From contig NZ_JANBBF010000010.1 in NCBI RefSeq assembly GCF_024648885.1, forward strand, positions 496,001 to 560,000: a DNA stretch of 64,000 nt, read 5' to 3'. A model generated the notes under the pieces. That model saw nothing but the letters and a program-made list of their open reading frames with translations. It was not told the DNA's origin and did no database searches. The DNA comes from Prauserella salsuginis. Lineage in GTDB: Bacteria; Actinomycetota; Actinomycetes; Mycobacteriales; Pseudonocardiaceae. The position numbers and the translations under genes are program-made. Shown here piece after piece: positions 27,276-35,691 of this stretch. Position 1 is the first letter of the stretch, and each line of letters begins with the position of its first letter.

Positions 27276-27349
27276 GCCGCCTTAGCTCAGACGGCCAGAG
27301 CGACGCACTCGTAATGCGTAGGTCAGGGGTTCGATTCCCCTAGGCGGCT
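27276..27349 (+). tRNA. tRNA-Thr (anticodon CGT)
   Basis: A complete cloverleaf: acceptor stem GCCGCCT (27276-27282) pairs with AGGCGGC (27342-27348); D arm GCTC/GAGC; anticodon stem ACGCA/TGCGT around loop CTCGTAA with anticodon CGT at 27310-27312 (reads ACG, Thr); T arm AGGGG-TTCGATT-CCCCT. CCA is not encoded. A terminator hairpin follows. Confidence 0.96.
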
Positions 27350-27353
27350 CGCC

Positions 27354-27390
27354 CGAAGGCGCCCCATGCTCGTCGCGTGGGGCGCCTTCG
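27354..27390 (+). terminator. Terminator after tRNA-Thr
   Basis: CGAAGGCGCCCCA (27354-27366) pairs perfectly with TGGGGCGCCTTCG (27378-27390). It begins five bases after the tRNA. Confidence 0.8.
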
Positions 27391-27845
27391 CTGTGTTCGG
27401 GCATCGCAGTGTCTTCTGGGGGCGTGGCCCCCAGACCCCGCCCGGGGCGTCCCCCGGACCCCCATCGTCGTGGTCGCCTTGGTTGGGCAGCCTCCGGCAC
27501 CTTCGGTGTCGTTCGGGGAACCTCGGGGTGCGTATGCCGGGGGCTGTGCGGGGGTTCGTGGGGTGGTTGCGTCGGGTGGGCTCGCTTCGCATCGCCGGTT
27601 GCCGCGAGTGGGTGGTTGCCCGAAGTTGGGGGTGCAGGTTTCAGGGGGTGGGTTGCTCGGCGGTCGCTCGCTTCGCATCGCCGGTTGCGTGCGTGGGTGG
27701 TTGCCTGGATGGGGTGCGGCAGGCGGGGTCCGGTCGCCGCACCTCGGTACCACTCCCGGCGACACACGGTGGACGTTCGGCGAGGTCTGAACCCGAAGAC
27801 GCGGGACCTTCCGCCGAACGGAAAGCCCCGCGCCGTCACCCACGA
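27391..27845. repeat. Gene-free region with a ~40-bp direct repeat
   Basis: GCTCGCTTCGCATCGCCGGT and the bases after it, ending GTGGGTGGTTGCC, occur at 27580-27620 and again at 27665-27704 with a few changes and one base less, 85 bp apart. No reading frame looks protein-like. The region is the 3' flank of both tRNA-Thr and the minus-strand cutinase-like gene. Confidence 0.6.
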
Positions 27846-28712
27846 TCAGTACGGGCAGGTGTCGCGGTACTCGCCGATGTCCGAGTCATCGGGCGCCGGG
27901 CACAGGAACTGCGCGTAGCGCTCGTCCTCGTCGAGGAACAGCTTGAACCACGACAGCGTGTACTTCGCCGTCGTCGTGTCGGGCGAGTTGGGGAAGAAGT
28001 GGTTGGCGCGCTCCAACTCCATGTACGCCTTGTCGGTGCTGTCGGGGATCGACTCGTAGAACGGCTCCGAGTGGCGCCGCACCGGTGCGACCGAATCGGA
28101 CTCACCGCCGATGATGAACGTCGGCGTCGACAGTCCCGAGAAGTCCTTCCTGGTGTGCCACGGCGCGAACGGCACGGCCGCGTCGATGTCCGAGTTCTCC
28201 AGGGCGGCCTCGAGCGTGCCGCCGCCACCCATCGAATGCCCGGCCACGCCGAGCCGCTCCGGGTCGACGCGGTCGGCCACGTCGCTGTCCTGCGTGAGGT
28301 GGTCCAGCGCGGCGACCAGCTGGTCGCCGCGACTGCCGGGCTGGTCGTAACGACTGTTCGTGTCGATCGTGAACACGACGAAACCCTGCGAAGCCAGTCG
28401 CGGCCCGAGCCAGGCGATGCTCGACTGGCTCGCCGTGTAGCCGGGGGAGATCGCGATCGCCGCGAACGTGCCCTCGTCGGTCGCGGTCGGGTAGTAGATC
28501 GTCCCGCCGCCGAACCCGGACACCAGGCTCGAAACGCGGTCCTCCGCGACATCGAACGGCCCCCGCGGAGCCTCGATGCTGCCCTCCGTCGGATCCGGGC
28601 CGTGCTGATACGTCCCCGCAGCGTGGGCCGCCTGCCCGGCAGGGCCGACGAAGGCGGTCGCGAGCGCAAGCGCGGCCGCCGACAGGAGTGTCGTCACTCT
28701 CGTTCGTCGCAC
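27846..28712 (-). CDS. Secreted cutinase / PET-hydrolase-like polyesterase
   Basis: Alpha/beta hydrolase closely resembling actinobacterial cutinases such as Thermobifida Cut2 and Saccharomonospora Cut190. After a signal peptide (cleavage near AHA-AG, residue ~31), family marks follow: SGFGGGTIYYP; oxyanion-hole Tyr92 (PGYTASQ); nucleophile Ser160 in GHSMGGGG with Met161; Trp185 (APWH); acid Asp206 (GGESDSVAP); His238 (ANHFFPN); and the C-terminal disulphide pair Cys271/Cys286. The mature size of ~257 residues is normal. The GTG at 28712 has GAGGAGG at ideal spacing. Likely substrates are plant cutin or other aliphatic/aromatic polyesters; PET activity is inferred only. Confidence 0.93.
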   Translation of the reverse strand: MRRTRVTTLLSAAALALATAFVGPAGQAAHAAGTYQHGPDPTEGSIEAPRGPFDVAEDRVSSLVSGFGGGTIYYPTATDEGTFAAIAISPGYTASQSSIAWLGPRLASQGFVVFTIDTNSRYDQPGSRGDQLVAALDHLTQDSDVADRVDPERLGVAGHSMGGGGTLEAALENSDIDAAVPFAPWHTRKDFSGLSTPTFIIGGESDSVAPVRRHSEPFYESIPDSTDKAYMELERANHFFPNSPDTTTAKYTLSWFKLFLDEDERYAQFLCPAPDDSDIGEYRDTCPY

Positions 28713-28806
28713 TGTTCCTCCTCGAATTCCGGTTGATCCGGCTTCTGGCCCGATCACTCTCACCTCGCACCGCACCGCTGCGCATCGGTGTAATCACCGG
28801 GGGTGT

Positions 28807-31497
28807 GTGAGAAAGTCACCGACAGCGGATCTTCCGGACGTCGAATCGACTGCCTTTCCAGGGCGGAGGGCTATGGCCGCAGTGATCGTGGGCAGGGACG
28901 ACGTCCGAGCACGCCTCGCGGCACTCCACGACGACGTGGGCGCGGGACGCGGTGGCGCGCTCGTGCTCGCCGGCGTCCGCGGCATGGGCAGGACCACGCT
29001 GGTGGAGACCGTGCCGACGGACGGGCCGGTGCGGACCGCGACGGTCACCGGCTTCGCTGCCGAGTCCGAGCTGCCGTGGGCCGGCCTGCAGCGGCTGTGC
29101 GCTGCCGCGGGCATCGCGCCCGGAGCGGTCGGCGACGTCGCAGGGCACGCCACGACGCTGTACGAGCGACTGGCGGCGGGCGGATCCGTGCTGTGCCTCG
29201 TCGACGACGCCCACCTGCTCGACGTCGAATCCCTCGACGTCCTGGCGTTCATGGCACGCAGATGCGCGCGAGGCCCGGTCGCGGTGGTGTTCACGGTGCC
29301 GCCGGAGGCACCGGAGGCCGACCGGCTGGCCGGCCTCGACGTCGAAAGGCTGCCGCCGCTGACCGACGACGAGGCGCTGCGCCTCGTGCCGGGGCGGATC
29401 GCCGCACCCGTTGCCGCCGAGTTGGTCGAGACCGCCGGCGGAAACCCGTCCGACCTGCTGGAACTCGCCGAATCCCTCACCGCGGGGCAGGCCGCGGGCA
29501 GGCAGCCGCCACCGCGCGAGCTGCCCGCGGGAGGCCGTGGCCGGGATGCGGTGGTGCGTACCTTTCGGGGCCTGTCCGAGGCGGCGCGGGCGCTCGTGCT
29601 GCGGGCCGCGTGCGCCGAGCCGTCCGAGCCGTTCGGCGCCACCGGCATGTCCTCCGACGGCCCCGTGTCCGCCGACGACCCCGTGCTCGCCGAGGTGCAG
29701 CGCTGCGGGCTGGTGCGGACGACGACCGACGGCGTCCGCGCGGTCAGCCCGGCCGTCGGCGCCACCGTGCACGCCGCGGTGTCCGACGCCGAGCGGAGGG
29801 AGGCGCACGCGGCGCTCGCCGCGTCCCTCGACCCGCAGCGGCACCGCGCGGCGTGGGAATGGCACCGGGCCTGCGCCGACGGCCGCACCGACGTGGCCGA
29901 CCGGCTCGCGGCGGCGGCCGACGACAACCCCGACACGGCCGCGCTCGCCTGGCATCGGGCCGCACGGCTCACTCCTCCCGGAGCCGAGAAGGCGGAACGG
30001 CTGCGACGTGCCGCGTGCCGGTACTGGGCCGAGGGACGAGTCGGACCGGCGCGCAGGTTGTTGTGGCATGCCCGCGAGCACGCACCATCCGGCCCGTTGG
30101 CGGGCCGGATCCTCGTCGCCGCGGGGGAGATCGAACTCAGGGACGGTGCTCCCGAGGTCGCGGCGCACCAGCTCATGCTCGCCGCGCAGAGCCTGCCCGT
30201 CGACGAGGCGGCCGATGCGTTCCTGCTCGCGGCCGAAGCGCGCCGCACCGCCGCCGACGGCTGCGGCTACGCCGAAACGGCGAGACGGGCCGCGGAGACG
30301 GAAACACTGGTGGCGACGCATCTCGCGGGCATCGCCGCGATGTTCACGCGTGACCACGCGGCCGGTGCCGCGGCGTTGCGGCGGGTGCTCGAGGAGGCGG
30401 GCGACGACGTCCGCGGGGCCCTGTGCGCGGCGGAGGCGGCCATGACCCTCGGCCGTCCGGGGCTGGCGCACGACCGGGCCGCCGCGGCGGTCGCCCGCGC
30501 CCGAGGCGGCGACAACCCGACCCTTCTGCCCACGGCGCTGTACCAGTTCTCGCTCACGTCGGCGCTGCTCGACCGCCCGCACGCCGCGGTGGAGGCGAGC
30601 GCAGAAGGTGTCGCCCTGGCCGCGGCGAGCGGGCAGCGCAACACGGCGGCCGAGCACGAGGTGCTCGCTGGCCTGGCCTACGTCTCGCTCGGCGACCGCG
30701 ACGCGGCACTGGCGCGGGTGGCGTCGGCGCAGGCCCGGATCGACCGTGTCGGACTCCGCCGTGCGGCTGCGCTCGCCGACTGGGTGCGCGGGTGTGCCGA
30801 CCTGCTCGACGACCGACCCGCCGACGCGTTCCGGCGGTTGAACACCCTGTTCGTCCCCGGGACGGGCCGGTCGACGGTGCAGGTCGCGGCGATCCCGCAG
30901 CTCGTCGAATCCGCGATCCGGTGCGGGGAGTCCGATAGCGCGCGGCGGGCGCTCGAACGGTACGAGGCGTGGGCGGAGTCGACGGGGACCGGCGTGTGGC
31001 TCGCGCTCGCCCACCGCTGCCGGGCGTTGCTCGCAGCCGACCCGGCCACGGCGGAGGCGCAGTTCCGCGACGCCGTCGAACTCCAGCGCTCCGGCGGCAT
31101 GACGCTCGAGCTCGCCCGCACCGAGCTGGCCTACGCCAGGGCACTGCGGCGACAGCGGCGCAATCGCGAGGCACGGTCGGTGCTGCGGGACGCCTTCCGC
31201 CTCGCCGACGACGCGGGAGCCGACTACTGGGCGGCGCAGATCCGCGACGAGCTGCGCGCCGCAGGCGACCGTGCCGAGGAGGCCGCTCCCTCGACGGGCG
31301 AAGACCTGACACCACAACAGGAACGCATCGTCCGGTTGGTCGCGGATGGACGGACGAACCGGGAGATCGCGGAACGGCTCGCGATCTCCCGGCGCACCGT
31401 CGAGCACCACCTGCGCAACATCTTTGTCAGGCTCGGTGTGCGCTCGCGGGTGGAACTCGTCGCCGCGGCGTCCGGGCCCTCGCCCCGCCACGAGTGA
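28807..31497 (+). CDS. Large LuxR-family regulator (LAL type)
   Basis: An 896-residue STAND-type regulator. It has an N-terminal ATPase domain beginning VIVGRDDVRARL, a Walker A-like LAGVRGMGRTTLVE with Arg in place of the invariant Lys, and Walker B LCLVDDAHLL. A long helical TPR-like middle (about 330-820) follows, then a C-terminal LuxR helix-turn-helix: LTPQQERIVRLVADGRTNREIAERLAISRRTVEHHL. Start: GTG 28807 or ATG 28873 (which begins directly before the ATPase domain). It is divergent from the polyesterase gene with about 95 bp between them, making that gene a possible target. Confidence 0.9.
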   Translation: MRKSPTADLPDVESTAFPGRRAMAAVIVGRDDVRARLAALHDDVGAGRGGALVLAGVRGMGRTTLVETVPTDGPVRTATVTGFAAESELPWAGLQRLCAAAGIAPGAVGDVAGHATTLYERLAAGGSVLCLVDDAHLLDVESLDVLAFMARRCARGPVAVVFTVPPEAPEADRLAGLDVERLPPLTDDEALRLVPGRIAAPVAAELVETAGGNPSDLLELAESLTAGQAAGRQPPPRELPAGGRGRDAVVRTFRGLSEAARALVLRAACAEPSEPFGATGMSSDGPVSADDPVLAEVQRCGLVRTTTDGVRAVSPAVGATVHAAVSDAERREAHAALAASLDPQRHRAAWEWHRACADGRTDVADRLAAAADDNPDTAALAWHRAARLTPPGAEKAERLRRAACRYWAEGRVGPARRLLWHAREHAPSGPLAGRILVAAGEIELRDGAPEVAAHQLMLAAQSLPVDEAADAFLLAAEARRTAADGCGYAETARRAAETETLVATHLAGIAAMFTRDHAAGAAALRRVLEEAGDDVRGALCAAEAAMTLGRPGLAHDRAAAAVARARGGDNPTLLPTALYQFSLTSALLDRPHAAVEASAEGVALAAASGQRNTAAEHEVLAGLAYVSLGDRDAALARVASAQARIDRVGLRRAAALADWVRGCADLLDDRPADAFRRLNTLFVPGTGRSTVQVAAIPQLVESAIRCGESDSARRALERYEAWAESTGTGVWLALAHRCRALLAADPATAEAQFRDAVELQRSGGMTLELARTELAYARALRRQRRNREARSVLRDAFRLADDAGADYWAAQIRDELRAAGDRAEEAAPSTGEDLTPQQERIVRLVADGRTNREIAERLAISRRTVEHHLRNIFVRLGVRSRVELVAAASGPSPRHE

Positions 31498-31535
31498 GCA
31501 GGACGCGGACCGGTGTCGCGTCCGGCCGTGCCGCA

Positions 31536-31567
31536 CGGCTGGAGGTCAGCGCGGCTGGAGGTCAGCG
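31536..31567. repeat. Exact 16-bp tandem duplication across a stop codon
   Basis: CGGCTGGAGGTCAGCG at 31536-31551 is repeated exactly at 31552-31567. The stop of the minus-strand MHS transporter (31562-31564) falls inside the second copy; the regulator gene ends 38 bases to the left. Confidence 0.9.
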
Positions 31568-32878
31568 CGGCAGCGCGGTGTTCGCGGTCTCCCGGAGCCG
31601 GACGAGACTCAGCAGCCCGATCAGCGCTGCGCCCATCACCCAGAAGGCGGGCGACTGCCGGTCGCCGGTCTGCTGCACGAGCAACGTCGCGATGTACGGC
31701 GCGGTGCCGCCGGCGAGGATGGTGCCCAGGTTGAAACCGAGTGCGACGCCCGTGTACCGCGTGCTGCCGCCGAACAACTCCGTGAACATCGGAAACGCCG
31801 GAACCTGCAGCAACGCGTTGAGGATCATGAACGCCAGGTACAGCACACCGACGAACATCAGGCTGTCCGCCGACTCCATGAGCGCCAGCACGGGATAGCT
31901 GATGACGAGATAGCCGGCGACGCCCGCGGCGATCACCTTCCGGCGCCCCCAGCGGTCCGACAGGAGGCCGACCAGCGGCATGGTCAGACAGGCCAGCGCG
32001 ATCACCCCGGCCGACAACCACGACACCTGACCGGCCGGATAGCCGAGGTCGTCGATGAGGTAGATGTTCATGTACGTCAGGCCGATGTAACCGGTGCCGT
32101 TGGTGGCGACGGCCACGCCGATCACGCGGAGCACACCGACCGGGTTGGTCCGCAGCACCTGCAGCAGCGGCCACTTCGCCTGCCGCCCTTCCTCCTTCGT
32201 CTTGGTGAACTCGGGAGTGTCCTCGAGTCGCGCTCGCGCCCACAGGCACAGCAGTGCCAACGGGAAGCACAGCAGGAACGGCAGGCGCCATCCCCAGGCG
32301 GTCATTCCGTCGGTGCCGACGCTGCTGGTGAACACGGCGACGACCGTGGCCGCCGTCGCGAAGCCGAAGGTGGAACCGAACGGGGTGAAGGAGCCGAAGA
32401 AGCCGCGCCGCTCGGGTGGGGTGGACTCGGCGATGTACGTGGCGGCACCGCCGATCTCACCGCCCGCGCAGAACCCGCTGACGAGTCGCAGCACCACGAG
32501 GAGGACCGGGGCGATCACTCCGATGGATTCGTAGGTGGGCAGTATGCCGATCAGTCCGGAACACAGCCCCATCCCGACGATCGTGGCGACGAGCGGTGCC
32601 CTGCGGCCGTACCGGTCACCGAGCCAGCCGAAGAACACCCCGCCGAGTGGTCGGACGACGTAACCTGATGCGAACACGGCCAACGCGGCCAGCATCGACG
32701 CCGTGCTGTCCGAGTTGGGAAAGAACAGCGGTGCGATGGTGACGGCGAGGAAGCCGTACACGCTGAAGTCGTAGTACTCGATGAGCGTTCCGACTCCACC
32801 GGCGAGCGCGGCACGCCGGGTGAGCCGGGGCGAGAAGCTGGGGGCGGCGACTGCGGTGGCGCCGTTTGTCGGGGTCAT
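31562..32878 (-). CDS. MHS-family metabolite:H+ symporter (MFS)
   Basis: Twelve-helix major facilitator of the metabolite:H+ symporter group (relatives carry citrate, alpha-ketoglutarate, proline, shikimate). Marks: GTLIEYYDFSVYGFLA at helix 1, FGWLGDRYGRR loop motif, GFCAGGEIGGAATYIAE in helix 4, and LSDRWGRRK in the second half. The ATG at 32878 has GGAGG seven bases before. It ends the minus-strand cluster with the aconitase-like subunits and lyase, so it probably imports their carboxylate substrate. Confidence 0.9.
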   Translation of the reverse strand: MTPTNGATAVAAPSFSPRLTRRAALAGGVGTLIEYYDFSVYGFLAVTIAPLFFPNSDSTASMLAALAVFASGYVVRPLGGVFFGWLGDRYGRRAPLVATIVGMGLCSGLIGILPTYESIGVIAPVLLVVLRLVSGFCAGGEIGGAATYIAESTPPERRGFFGSFTPFGSTFGFATAATVVAVFTSSVGTDGMTAWGWRLPFLLCFPLALLCLWARARLEDTPEFTKTKEEGRQAKWPLLQVLRTNPVGVLRVIGVAVATNGTGYIGLTYMNIYLIDDLGYPAGQVSWLSAGVIALACLTMPLVGLLSDRWGRRKVIAAGVAGYLVISYPVLALMESADSLMFVGVLYLAFMILNALLQVPAFPMFTELFGGSTRYTGVALGFNLGTILAGGTAPYIATLLVQQTGDRQSPAFWVMGAALIGLLSLVRLRETANTALPR

Positions 32879-32899
32879 GACGGTTCCTCCGGGCACTGG

Positions 32900-33421
32900 T
32901 CAACGGCGGTGTTCGGCGAGCAGCAGCCGAAGGCTCCCGCCTGCCTCGATGATCTTGGTGACGCGTTCGCTGGGCGGGGTGCCCTCCAGGGTCGTGCCCG
33001 TCGTGGGCAAAGTGACCCTGGCTCTTCGCCAGTCGACCTCCACCGGGTCCCAGCGGCTGACGTGCTCGCTGATGCCGGGTGCGGTGATCAGCGGCATCCC
33101 GTTGTAGGTCTCGCCGCGCCAGAATCCCGGTGAGAACGAGTCCGCGATGACGGCGGAGACGCCGAGATTGCGGAGAGCGACGAGCGGTGGATAGTGCGGA
33201 TGGCCGTAGCCGAAGTTCCGCCCGCCGACGATGACGTCGCCGGGCTCGACCTTGTCGACGAACTCGGGGTCGTAGGCCTGCATGGTGACGCCGCGGAGGA
33301 CGTCGGCGTCGTAGTACTTAATGTTCTCCACGCCGATGATGAGATCCACGTCGAAGTCGTCGCCGAAGATCCATGCCACCCGGCCACGGATCGTCTCGGG
33401 CGGTGGCGGGTAACCACTCAT
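32900..33421 (-). CDS. Aconitase-family hydratase, small subunit (LeuD/DmdB-like)
   Basis: Swivel-domain subunit of two-part aconitase-family enzymes (isopropylmalate isomerase, homoaconitase, dimethylmaleate hydratase). Marks: GRVAWIFGDDFDVDLIIG, then VGGRNFGYGHPHYPPLVAL (the substrate-contacting region, GSSREH in LeuD), and AVIADSFSPGFWRGETYNGMPLI. The 173 residues suit the archaeal/short LeuD class. The ATG overlaps the large-subunit stop (ATGA), so the two are made together. Not the primary leucine enzyme, judging from its neighbours. Confidence 0.85.
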   Translation of the reverse strand: MSGYPPPPETIRGRVAWIFGDDFDVDLIIGVENIKYYDADVLRGVTMQAYDPEFVDKVEPGDVIVGGRNFGYGHPHYPPLVALRNLGVSAVIADSFSPGFWRGETYNGMPLITAPGISEHVSRWDPVEVDWRRARVTLPTTGTTLEGTPPSERVTKIIEAGGSLRLLLAEHRR

Positions 33422-34695
33422 GACTCCGTCACCTCCCGCGGGTCGCTGATCCACCCGGTGATCGCGCTGGCCGCCACCGTCGAGGCCGAACCCATGTAGA
33501 TCTCTGAAGCCGTACTGCCCATGCGGCCCGAGATGTTCAACACCCCGGTGGAGATGCATTTCTCGCCCGGCTGCAACGGTTTCTGGTAGCCGAAGCAGAA
33601 GTCGCAGCTCGAGGTGTGGATGTTGGCCCCGGCGCCGCGCAGGACGTCGAGCAGTCCTTCCTGTTCGGCCTGCCGGTGGATCTCGGCGGACGTCGGGACG
33701 ACGTTGAGCTCGACGCCGGCGGCCACCTTCCGCCCGTCCAGCAGCTGCGCGGCGTCCCGGATGTCCTCGATGCGTCCGCTGGCGCAGGAACCGATGAACG
33801 CCTTCGTCACCGCCGTGCGGTCCAGTTCGGACACTCCGCGGGTGTTCGCGGACCTGGCCGATCCGGGAAGCACCACCTGGGGTTCGATGGCCGAGAGGTC
33901 GAACGTGTGGCGGGAGCTGTACTCGGCGTCGGGATCGCTGGCGACGGGTTCGTACGGGCCCCGTGCGACCCCGGCCGCGTATTCGAGCGCCGCGCGGTCG
34001 GGGTTGAAGATCGCGGACACGGCGCCCGTGAACATGGCCATGCCGCAGAGCCCCTGGCGCCGGTCGATGCTCATGGCCTCCGCACCGGGCCCCCCGAACT
34101 CCATCACCTGATGGGCACAGCCGTCGGCGCCGAGTTGTCCGATGATCGCGTGGATCAGGTCCCGGTTGTCGACGCCGGGCCGGAACTCGCCGGTCAGGTC
34201 GAAGCGCACGGACGCGGGCACGTCCAGGTAGAGCTGACCGCTGACCCACGCCTCGAGGAGGTCGCGGCGTACGCCCCAGCCGAGTGCGCCGAAGGCGCCG
34301 AGGCCGCTGACGTGGCCGTCGAAGTGGATGAGGAAGCGGCCGGGCAGTGCGTAGCCGAGCTCCGCGGCGACCTGGTGGCCGATGCCTTCGGCCTCGTGCA
34401 GGGTGATGCCGTAGAAGTCGCACCACTCCCTGGTCACCTTGTGGATGTCGCGTTCCTTGTCGTCGCCCTTGGTGAGCATGTGGTCGATGAAGACCAGGTA
34501 CCGCTCGGGTTCGGCGAGTTCGGTGATGCCGAAGTCCTCGTGCATCTGCCGGAACATGGCGTCGGTGTAGCCGGGGAAGTCGTAGGCGATCATGTGGTCG
34601 GGGCGGAACGGCAGGTTCTGTCCCGGCCGGACGCTGTCGACGCCGCCGGCGCGGGCGAGGATCTTCTCGGTGATGGTCTGCGGCATGTCGATCAC
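33418..34695 (-). CDS. Aconitase-family hydratase, large subunit (LeuC/DmdA-like)
   Basis: Fe-S catalytic subunit of an aconitase-type hydro-lyase, 425 residues (the length of the stand-alone LeuC/HacA class). Fe-S cluster cysteines are found in IGSCASGRIEDIRDAAQ and in SSCDFCFGYQ; the GVLNISGRMGS stretch is the usual NRNFEGRMG-type loop. The GTG at 34695 overlaps the lyase stop (GTGA); ATG 34686 is possible. In a cluster with a PEP mutase/isocitrate lyase-family lyase it probably dehydrates or hydrates a branched hydroxy acid (citramalate, dimethylmalate or methylisocitrate type) rather than isopropylmalate. Confidence 0.87.
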   Translation of the reverse strand: MIDMPQTITEKILARAGGVDSVRPGQNLPFRPDHMIAYDFPGYTDAMFRQMHEDFGITELAEPERYLVFIDHMLTKGDDKERDIHKVTREWCDFYGITLHEAEGIGHQVAAELGYALPGRFLIHFDGHVSGLGAFGALGWGVRRDLLEAWVSGQLYLDVPASVRFDLTGEFRPGVDNRDLIHAIIGQLGADGCAHQVMEFGGPGAEAMSIDRRQGLCGMAMFTGAVSAIFNPDRAALEYAAGVARGPYEPVASDPDAEYSSRHTFDLSAIEPQVVLPGSARSANTRGVSELDRTAVTKAFIGSCASGRIEDIRDAAQLLDGRKVAAGVELNVVPTSAEIHRQAEQEGLLDVLRGAGANIHTSSCDFCFGYQKPLQPGEKCISTGVLNISGRMGSTASEIYMGSASTVAASAITGWISDPREVTES

Positions 34696-35567
34696 CGGCC
34701 CGCGGGGAGGTAGCGCTGCTGGTCGGCTTCCACGTCCGCGAAACCGATCATGTCGACGAACTCGTGGTGCTGTAGGGAATCCGCACTCACCTGAGCGGGA
34801 GGCTCGCCCCCGGCCAGGCGCTGGAGGCAGGTGCGGAGCGCGCCTGCCGCGGCCATCAGCGGTTGCGTCGGCAACAGTGCGAGCCGCACGCCGATCTGCC
34901 GCAGCACCTCGGGGGTGAAATCCCGTTCCGTCCACGTCGACGCGGTGAGTGTCGCGACCAGCGGCACACCCGAGACTTCACGGCATTTCGCCCACTGCTC
35001 GGCGCTCGAGAACGTCTTCGTGACCGGCATGATCATGTCCGCGCCTGCGGCGACATAGGCCTCGGCGCGGCGGAGCGCCTCGTCACCGGAGGCGTCGGTC
35101 CTGGCGATGATCAGCATCCGGCCGTCGGCCGCGTCCACGGCTGCCCGGATCTTGCCCGTCGCCGTCTCGGCGTCGAGCAGGGGAACCGGGTCTCCGACGC
35201 AGACGGGGCAGCGCTTGGGGGATTCCTGGTCCTCCATGAACGCGGCCTGCACGCCCGCGTCGGCGAACTTTCGCGCGGTGCGTGCGGCGTTGAGGGCGTT
35301 GCCGTATCCGGTGTCGATGTCGGCGACCAGGGGCAGTGCGCTGGCTTCGCGGATGGTGCGGACCGCGTCCAGGTTCTCGGTCATCGTGTACAGCTCTGCG
35401 TCGGGGTAGCCGAGGGCCGCGGAGACCGCGAACCCGGACGCGCAGAGCGCGGTGAACCCGGCCTGTTCGGCGAGGCGTGCGGTGAGCCCGTCCCACACGC
35501 CGGGGGCGAACACCAGGTCGTTGTCGACGAGTTCGCGCAGTGTGGCGGTCGATGTGGTGGTCGACAT
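34692..35567 (-). CDS. Isocitrate lyase/PEP mutase-family C-C lyase
   Basis: TIM-barrel enzyme of the ICL/PEPM superfamily (methylisocitrate lyase, 2,3-dimethylmalate lyase, oxaloacetate hydrolase, PEP mutase). Metal-binding VADIDTGYGN (Asp83, Asp85) and MEDQ (Glu112) are intact. The catalytic loop reads PKRCPVCVGD (Lys118-Arg119-Cys120), where lyases typically have K(K/R)CGH: the nucleophilic Cys is kept but Gly-His is replaced by Pro-Val, with an extra Cys123. The ATG at 35567 follows GGAAGGTGG. It is the first gene of the minus-strand cluster, divergent from an acyl-CoA synthetase. Expected products are pyruvate (or glyoxylate) plus a short carboxylic acid. Confidence 0.88.
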   Translation of the reverse strand: MSTTTSTATLRELVDNDLVFAPGVWDGLTARLAEQAGFTALCASGFAVSAALGYPDAELYTMTENLDAVRTIREASALPLVADIDTGYGNALNAARTARKFADAGVQAAFMEDQESPKRCPVCVGDPVPLLDAETATGKIRAAVDAADGRMLIIARTDASGDEALRRAEAYVAAGADMIMPVTKTFSSAEQWAKCREVSGVPLVATLTASTWTERDFTPEVLRQIGVRLALLPTQPLMAAAGALRTCLQRLAGGEPPAQVSADSLQHHEFVDMIGFADVEADQQRYLPAGR

Positions 35568-35691
35568 TGTCCACCTTCCGTTATCCGGAACTAGTTTCAA
35601 GCAAACTAAGAAGCCTTGTGCCTGGGTGTCAACTGTTTGCCGGATAAAACGGAACATGTACCGTTATGTGAAACGCGAGAAGGGAGTTCGG
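35568..35691. promoter_or_regulatory. Divergent operator region of the catabolic cluster
   Basis: Between the lyase (-) and acyl-CoA synthetase (+). CCGTTATCCGG (35578-35588) and its inverse CCGGATAAAACGG (35640-35652) flank the region. ACGGAACATGTACCGT (35649-35664) is a 14/16 palindrome. CCGTTATGTGAAAC (35661-35674) repeats the first motif directly. TAGTTT-CAAGC-AAACTA (35592-35608) is a perfect inverted repeat. It is markedly AT-richer than the genes. It probably binds the IclR regulator encoded at 37394. Confidence 0.6.

Noticed and set aside
23580..27349. Possible tRNA-Thr integration site with duplicated 3' end
   Set aside because: No second copy of the tRNA 3' end (TTCGATTCCCC...) was found in the island, so no attachment site is claimed.
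32900..34695. Primary leucine biosynthesis genes leuCD
   Set aside because: The neighbours are a catabolic lyase, an MHS transporter and an IclR regulator rather than leucine genes, so the leuCD symbols were not assigned.
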